Of a stretch of 14,136 nucleotides of DNA, positions 9,347-14,136 are shown piece after piece. The position numbers and the translations under genes are program-made. Origin of the DNA: Circinella minor (Eukaryota; Mucoromycota; Mucoromycetes; Mucorales; Lichtheimiaceae); the NCBI GenBank assembly GCA_016758965.1, contig JAEPRB010000381.1, positions 14,229-28,364 of the forward strand. Direction: 5' to 3'. Each line of letters opens with the position of its first letter. Position 1 is the stretch's first letter. Under the pieces are notes generated by a model. The model made no database searches and had not been told where the DNA came from. It saw only the letters and a program-made list of their open reading frames with translations.

Positions 9347-10995
9347 ATGAGTCAAGATAACGTAGGGCAACTACTTACCTCCTTCGTACAAGCTACCACT
9401 GAATCAACAAGTGTAATTAAAGGAGGCTTCAAAAAAGTAATGGATGGTTTGAAAGTCTTGAATGAAAATCAAGCAGAATTCGAATCTGAACTATCTAGCC
9501 AGCTAAATCACATTCTACTTGCTCTCGAACGTCAGGGCAAAGACATTGAATCGGTAAAGGAGCAACTTGAAAAGGGAGCTATAACAAGTCGCTTTGAGTA
9601 CCCACAAATCGAAGAAGAAGAAAATCCATTTGCAGGAGAAAGAATTAAACGTAATGTTCAACCACCAAAACCAGAAGGAAAATCACTGCAATTTAAATGG
9701 GATTACTTTGAGGCTTTGGGCAAAAGCGTTCTGGCAAAAAAGAAGAAACCGTGGCTTCATCAATACTACACAACATTCAAGAGAAATGTTCTACGTTTTT
9801 CTGATGAGTTGGCCTACGATATCAAAAAGCAACATCAACTGAATTCAGACGTGACATATTCTGACCTGGACAAACAAATCCGACTTGAAGCAGAGAAAAG
9901 ACTTGAAGAGCTAGTTGGTGACCAGTACCCTTTGGCGGCTTGTTGTGAAAGTTGAGGAGCACGATTAATCATGCGCAAAGCATTTTTTAGATGTAAAGAC
10001 GGAAAAGGTAAATGAAAAAGATTAAACACACATTAATACGGTTGGCCATTATATATGATGATGGTCATTTTTTAACAATATATACTCTGGATAATGATGT
10101 AGCTGTAAACAAGGCTTCTTTGAGAGTTGATGAAAATTCGGCTGATGTAGAAAGGTAAGAGGATTAGGTGGATAAAGAAGTATTAATAATTAGTAAACCT
10201 TGCTCAAAAAAAAAGAATAGAAACCAAGAACACATGTGTTCAGAAACAAAGTAGGAATTTTCAGTTGCACTGACGTAAGTAACATGTATATTTATACTAT
10301 TTACTATTATTATTTTTTACACTATATAGCAGCGAAGGAGACCAGATTGAAAATCTATCAAATGATGATATTAGGTTTGTTGTAGCTTTCTTTTAGTTTT
10401 AGATGGAATTTGAAATGTAATTAATATTATGTATTTTGTATTTTCTACTGTGTAGTGATGTTGTCCATTCCAATACGGATGCAGGAAATGAAGAACAAGA
10501 AACCAATAATAACAAGCTAATGAATTTGGAAACCGAGCTTTCCGAAATGGAGGAAGAAGCAAGTGACAATGATGATGACAGGTATGGTATGGCGTCTTGG
10601 TTTGAAAGGACATCAAAATTTGTAGGTTCCTAACTTCTACTTGTGACCATCTTCTTAGTATCATGAGTAAGACTGATGAATCGCTGCAAAACTTATCAAC
10701 TATTATCAGAGGTAATGATCAAGAAAATGGTACCTGTAAACTATTATTTTATATTTAGATGCCGGAATGATATTTACACGATAATTCAGCAAAACCGAAT
10801 AATAGAAAAAGACCAAGATTAGAGAATGATGAAGGTTCAAGTAGCATGGGATCATCAAGCAGCAATAAAAATAATAATCTTCCAGTAAAGAGAAAGGTTG
10901 GAAGACCGAAGAAAATTGGTGGAAAAGGAAAGTCAGTAGCTACAACGCCATCAGTAAAAACAGATCGACGTAGTTCACGCAAACAGCAAGATTAA
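9347..10995 (+). pseudogene. Element 1 accessory protein (coiled coil, core domain, AT-hook), one premature stop
   Basis: Six exons fit with consistent phases: 9347-10007, 10103-10154, 10330-10374, 10456-10581, 10659-10711 and 10790-10995. Introns run 77-175 nt and all have GT...AG ends; the start of exon 2 is the least certain (10126 also fits). The product would be about 380 residues. An N-terminal helical coiled-coil stretch (about 20-75) is followed by a core domain with LQFKWD (114-119), TYSD (170-173), PLAACC (195-200), then a stop TGA (9953-9955) and GARLIMRKAFFRC. The paralogue at 4416-5682 has Trp at the stop position (HWGVRLL), so TGG-to-TGA is likely. Next come an acidic Glu/Asn/Asp region and a basic tail with an AT-hook-like core (KRKVGRPKK) and a terminal RRSSRKQQ. 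It probably binds DNA in the nucleus as partner of the Tnp2 protein; this is inference. I do not recognise a named family. Confidence 0.65.
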
Positions 10996-11399
10996 AAATA
11001 GCGTATATAGTATTAATGTAGTCAAGAATAAGTGTATCAGAAGAAGTATTATAGTGAGTTGTATTATATAGCAAATAGTATCAAATAGTATCAAATAGTA
11101 TCAAATAGTATCAAATAGTATCAAATAATAAACAAATTTTAATAATGAAAATAAAAAGCATGACATACACAAAATATACAAAAAGTTTATATTTATCGTA
11201 TATATGTATATCAATATTCCAAAAGTATTCAAACCGCATATACAGGAAATATTTAAAAACGTGCAAAAACATATATCTAAATACACATATACATTCTATA
11301 TATATTCTGAATATTTTTTTTCTATGGTGTTTCCTTCTTATTGAAAGCTTTAATCTTTGGATGTTTTAAAAATGGTTGAATAGATACATTTTCATTCTC
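10996..11399. other. AT-rich right flank of element 1, no gene
   Basis: No supported frame lies here. It contains a 10-bp tandem array (11072-11128) and a TATA/ACATAT-rich stretch. It likely holds the 3' untranslated region of the accessory gene and the right end of element 1. Confidence 0.5.
11072..11128. repeat. CAAATAGTAT tandem array
   Basis: Five perfect 10-bp copies (11072-11121) and a partial sixth, about 77 bases after the accessory stop codon. One unit is roughly one DNA turn, and tandem subterminal repeats are typical binding sites for CACTA accessory proteins. No equivalent array was seen at the left side of element 1. Confidence 0.85.
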
Positions 11400-11609
11400 T
11401 TAGGGACCTTCGTCATATTCTTGATTTTCTAATAAAGAAAGAAGCCTTGAGTTGATTTCAATTTGATCTTTTAAGCCTTGTTTTACAAAATTAACTTCTT
11501 TTCGAATGTCTTTTAATTCTTTGCTTAAAGTTGACTCAACTCGCAAAATGGCTAAGGTAAGATCATTAATCGTATTAGTTTTTTTGTTCTTTTTTATTTT
11601 TTTACCCAT
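11400..11609 (-). CDS. Coiled-coil N-terminal exon of element 2 accessory gene
   Basis: The frame starts at ATG 11609-11607 and gives 69 residues to TAA at 11402-11400. It begins very basic (GKKIKKNKK) and continues as an amphipathic helix with spaced Leu/Ile (AILRVESTLSKELKDIRKEV), ending LLSLLENQEYDEGP. The + strand accessory protein also begins with a coiled coil. The start lies 135 bases after the stop of the element 2 transposase on the same strand. Its end (ENQEYD) falls in the right copy of the 17-bp repeat, while the core exon at 5682 begins ENKEYD in the same frame. I therefore read it as the front of a gene cut by element 1, with the last residues and stop supplied by inserted DNA. 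It could instead be a free-standing small gene. Confidence 0.5.
   Translation of the reverse strand: MGKKIKKNKKTNTINDLTLAILRVESTLSKELKDIRKEVNFVKQGLKDQIEINSRLLSLLENQEYDEGP
11413..11429. repeat. Right copy of 17-bp direct repeat flanking element 1
   Basis: TCATATTCTTGATTTTC differs from 5666-5682 by one base (G for T at position 11 of the repeat). It lies at the 3' end of the coiled-coil exon and is read there as ENQEYD. Confidence 0.55.
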
Positions 11610-11696
11610 AATGGTATGAATGCATAGAAAAAAAAAGTAGTGAAAGAAAGCTTGTGTTTTTTTTAAAAAAAAAAAAATTAATTTGTTAGGCGACAG

Positions 11697-11738
11697 ATCC
11701 GCAGCAGCAAATTCCGCAGTAGAAACAAATTCGCAGTA
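11697..11738. repeat. Three imperfect YCGCAG repeats
   Basis: ATCCGCAG (11697-11704), TTCCGCAG (11712-11719) and TTCGCAG (11730-11736) are spaced 15-18 bases apart, just after the element 2 transposase stop codon. The word TCCGCAGCA also occurs, inverted, in the hexamer array at 13912-14011. The role is unknown; it may be a subterminal repeat or part of the 3' untranslated region. Confidence 0.4.
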
Positions 11739-11743
11739 AGAAA

Positions 11744-13901
11744 CTACTTTACATGGTCATCCAAACTACTGATCGGACCCAATTCTTTCTTTGTTAATAG
11801 ATCCATTTCATGATAAACTATATAGCGTACTCCAGCAGTAGTAGTATAAATTCCAGCAATTGATTGAATATCCCCAACATCAATTACAACATGACGGTAG
11901 CTTACTTTTGGTGCTAGATATGGATATCCATTGTTATCTAAATTAGTTTTCCAAACCTTAACAAGTGCCAAAAGTTTAGTATTAGTTTGTTGTGAATGAC
12001 GAAAATAAAGTACCACCTCTCCAAAATAAACTTTTGGTTGACGTTGTGGAGTTTTTGATTTTTGATTACAATTTACATCAATAACCATTTTCACAAAATA
12101 ATCAATATGGCGTGATTCATCTCTTGGGCGAAAGGAACTTCCTATGATTTCGTGGTCGCTAATCCACAGCCTGGCTCCAGCTTCAATTAGTTGGTTCAAC
12201 GGTTCAAGATCATCGATATAAATACTCCAAAAACTTTTTAATAATTGACTGAATTTGTACTTGGTATTTAAGTCATTGATCGTTGTGTTCCAAATGGGAT
12301 CCCATATTTCAGGATCATTCAATTCATCAGAAGCAAGCAATGTATTATTTTTGTTAGAAGTTGATTTTACTGGAGATGGAGTTACTCTGTCACAGTATCT
12401 TTTGGCTGCAAGCTTAACCATAACATTTCCTGCCTCAACCCCTTGTTTTGATCTACTCTTTACCTTTCTTTTAACTTCTCCAAGTGCCCGTTCCATCGCA
12501 AAAGCTGCACACCATCTAGGTGGACCAATATCAGTAACGAATGCGGACAAATGTTAAAGATAATGATTGGTAATTGTAAATACAGACCCCTTGAGATTGT
12601 TTTGATTAACCTGACATCGAAGATAGTTTAGCCATTTCCAAACGTTTGTTTCAAGTTGTTACAAGTCGCGTTCTGTAATTGTTTTTTTGAATATGATGTT
12701 GGATACGAGTGACAAACTTAAAAGAGCTTTTTTTGCGTCTTTATCTTTGATATGCTCAGTTATAATGGTAGGCACCACATATCTCATCATGTCAATCCAT
12801 TCAATCGCTTTAAGCTTTGTTTTACTGGAAATATCTCTAGTGCATGTCGTAAATGATGTTGGAAGGTCGTGCTTGGAGTTTTTCATGGCGGTCCCAATCT
12901 TTTTTTGAGTAGCTGGTTTGAGATAGAAAGGATTGCGTTTGACATCACCATATATCTTCTTGCTAATTAAATTCCATACTTGTTTTCCAATCCCTAATCC
13001 AATCAGATGCATTATGTCCAAGCCATAGAAATGTGCATTTTTGAAACTTGATAACTGGGTAAAAACCGACTTGACCAATATTCCCTTTTTTTTAACACCA
13101 CTTATAAGTTCTTTCTTTGTTCGTTTCTTAGGTTTAGGATATCTTCTTGAAACAAAATACATGCCACGTTTTCTTCCATTGAATCTAATTCCTGAGCCTT
13201 TTATTTTGCACAGTCTGCATCCGTATCTATTAATATTAGGAGTTAATCTGTAGATTAGTACATTGAATAAAGATATATGCTTAAGCCGTCATTTTAAATT
13301 GTATTTTCTAAATTTATCTAGAATTGTACCTTGATTGATGGCCTTTATGCCCTATCATTTTTGCACAAGCAGGAATATCTCCCGTGACAAGTAAAGCGTG
13401 ACAGCGTACATGATACATATCTCCATCGTCTGCTTTAACCCATATTCCGCTTGTTTGTAATATTTCCAGACTATTTATCATTGGCTGAAGAAAGCTTTCT
13501 AAGTCTTTAGGTGCTGACGGTATAATACACAATTGTAACATATTTTCGTTTTCGTATCTGATCGATTGTGGTAAATTAAAATTAATAATATGAATAATTG
13601 TAAGTTGTTTGTCAAGAGCTGTAAATCCATCAGTATAGATAGAGATCGCAATATCCAGATTCCCACTGAATAGACCATCCTTTTTCAGTTTTTTATAGTT
13701 CTTTCCATCATATATGTCACAATAGACACCTTTTTCTGACGCTTGACGTTCAGAACGATGTAATAATAGTGAACGGGTTTCATTATCTTGGATGAAAAGT
13801 GCTAGTTGTTCAATCAGAGGAAGTTGTTGTACTGTTGCACGTGCTTGTTTGTTTCTTGGTGTACCATCATTATTTCGCTTTTTATTATTATATCTTGGCT
13901 A
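11744..13901 (-). pseudogene. Element 2 Tnp2-type transposase, decayed and 5'-truncated
   Basis: Two exons, 13898-13330 and 13226-11744, are joined in phase 2 across a 103-nt intron (GTACAA...ATTAATAG). They restore HQSRYGCRLCKIKG, which matches HQSYKGCRFCTIKG of the other transposase. Shared blocks in order: PRY, QLPLIEQLALF, SIYTDGF, LPQSIRYENENM, APKDLESF, HALLVTGDIPACAK, FYGLDIMHLIGLGIGKQVWNLI, VFTITNHYL, AAFAMERALGEVK and YFGEV. In-frame stops lie at 13901-13899 (TAG, just before PRY), 12661-12659 (TAA) and 12556-12554 (TAA). The N-terminal part, including most of the zinc ribbon, is gone: a GGATGC repeat occupies its place. Divergence from element 1 shows a different subfamily, not a duplicate. 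Inactive. Confidence 0.8.
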
Positions 13902-13911
13902 GTGTTCTTCA

Positions 13912-14011
13912 CGGATCGGATCGGATCGGATAACAGGGCTATCTGTATCCGCATCCGCAAATGTGGATACGGATGCGGATGCGGATGCTGCGGATGCGGA
14001 TCGGATAGTGG
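13912..14011. repeat. GGATGC/GGATCG repeat block with inverted copies
   Basis: About 100 bases of imperfect GGATCG and GGATGC units with inverted copies in the middle (ATCCGCATCC at 13947-13956 faces GGATGCGGAT at 13971-13980), so it can fold back. It is GC-rich in contrast to its surroundings and starts exactly where similarity to the transposase N-terminus stops. Confidence 0.8.
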
Positions 14012-14136
14012 ATAATATCAAGTGAGTAACAAGATGTTAAAGAAGATGGTAAAGTTTTTTTATTTAATTGTAATTACGATTAAGATAGTAAATGCGTCTG
14101 TCACAATACAGTTATGCGTTTTCCAAGAAAAAAACA
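14012..14136. other. Right edge, nothing recognised
   Basis: AT-rich sequence without a supported reading frame, splice pattern or repeat. It may be the 5' region of the element 2 transposase or flanking DNA. Confidence 0.4.

Larger units (their letters stand above)
5683..11412. mobile_element. Element 1: CACTA/Plavaka-like transposon, nested
   Basis: This is a block of about 5.7 kb bounded by the 17-bp direct repeat, containing exactly two divergent genes: the Tnp2 transposase (9194-5992, -) and an accessory gene (9347-10995, +). The flanks (5683-5991 and 10996-11399) are AT-rich and gene-free, as expected for terminal regions. At the inner edges only a very weak similarity was seen (CGTAGG at the left, CGAAGG reading inward from the right), so terminal inverted repeats are not established. 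Bounds could shift by tens of bases. Each gene carries one premature stop, so this copy is probably non-autonomous but fairly young. Confidence 0.5.
4416..14011. mobile_element. Element 2: outer CACTA/Plavaka-like transposon, interrupted
   Basis: Proposed extent of an older transposon whose two genes lie on the - strand: the transposase (13901-11744), then an accessory gene in two pieces (11609-11413 and 5682-4416) separated by element 1. The true ends were not found; the right end may lie beyond the window. The proposal rests on gene order, strand, frame agreement at the 17-bp repeat, and the paralogy of the accessory proteins. If the accessory pieces belong to separate elements, this unit shrinks to about 11400-14011. 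Confidence 0.4.

Noticed and set aside
9953..9955. TGA read as Trp (alternative genetic code)
   Set aside because: The TGA sits at a conserved Trp position, but TGG is used for Trp in the same genes, TGA stops elsewhere do not fall at Trp positions, and the neighbours also contain TAA and TAG breaks. Mutational decay is simpler.
5683..11412. Canonical CACTA termini for element 1
   Set aside because: No CACTA/TAGTG pair in inverted orientation was found at the expected ends. TATAGTG words at about 5919 and 11050 are in direct orientation. Many fungal relatives may lack this terminus.
13806..14015. + strand Gly/Cys repeat protein
   Set aside because: The Cys/Gly repeat is a translation of the GGATGC hexamers; the rest is antisense to the transposase.
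1..14136. CRISPR arrays, rRNA, tRNA, bacterial operons
   Set aside because: No regularly spaced repeats with unique spacers, no tRNA cloverleaf boxes and no rRNA core motifs were seen. Spliced genes indicate a eukaryotic genome.

Overview
The window looks like a piece of an AT-rich eukaryotic nuclear genome, most likely a fungus and probably an early-diverging one (Mucoromycota-like). I base this on many short introns (about 69-220 nt) with GT...AG ends, on poly-Asn and Ser/Asp-rich protein tracts, and on the mix of transposon families. I cannot name the species. I see no host housekeeping gene. Everything recognisable is transposon-derived, in various states of decay.

Left part (1-2796, + strand): a decayed Mutator-like (MULE) element. 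A transposase frame is broken by several nonsense codons and its second catalytic Asp appears to be Asn. It is followed by an Asn-rich/basic exon and an OTU-type cysteine protease domain whose catalytic Cys is replaced by His. Positions 2797-4415 hold no gene I can support. They contain low-complexity repeats and one long imperfect hairpin (3987-4099).

Central and right parts (4416-14136): two related but diverged DNA transposons with CACTA/Plavaka-type Tnp2 transposases. Element 1 (about 5683-11412) carries a divergent gene pair: a multi-exon Tnp2 transposase on the - strand (9194-5992), and a six-exon accessory gene on the + strand (9347-10995) encoding a coiled coil, a conserved core domain, an acidic region and an AT-hook tail. 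They share a 152-bp intergenic promoter region, and each has one premature stop. Element 2 has a decayed Tnp2 gene on the - strand (13901-11744). It is followed on the same strand by a short coiled-coil exon (11609-11400). The likely rest of that second gene lies about 5.7 kb away at 5682-4416.

The main proposal is that element 1 is nested inside the accessory gene of element 2. The two gene pieces end and begin with a 17-bp direct repeat (one mismatch: 5666-5682 and 11413-11429) that both pieces read in the same frame as E-N-K/Q-E-Y-D. The inserted block contains exactly the element 1 gene pair. Comparing the two accessory genes shows a shared domain (QFxWD ... Y/WSD ... PLxAC ... WGxR) that I do not recognise from any named family, with a phase-1 intron at a matching place. 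It may be the second (TnpA-like or DNA-binding) subunit of these fungal transposons.
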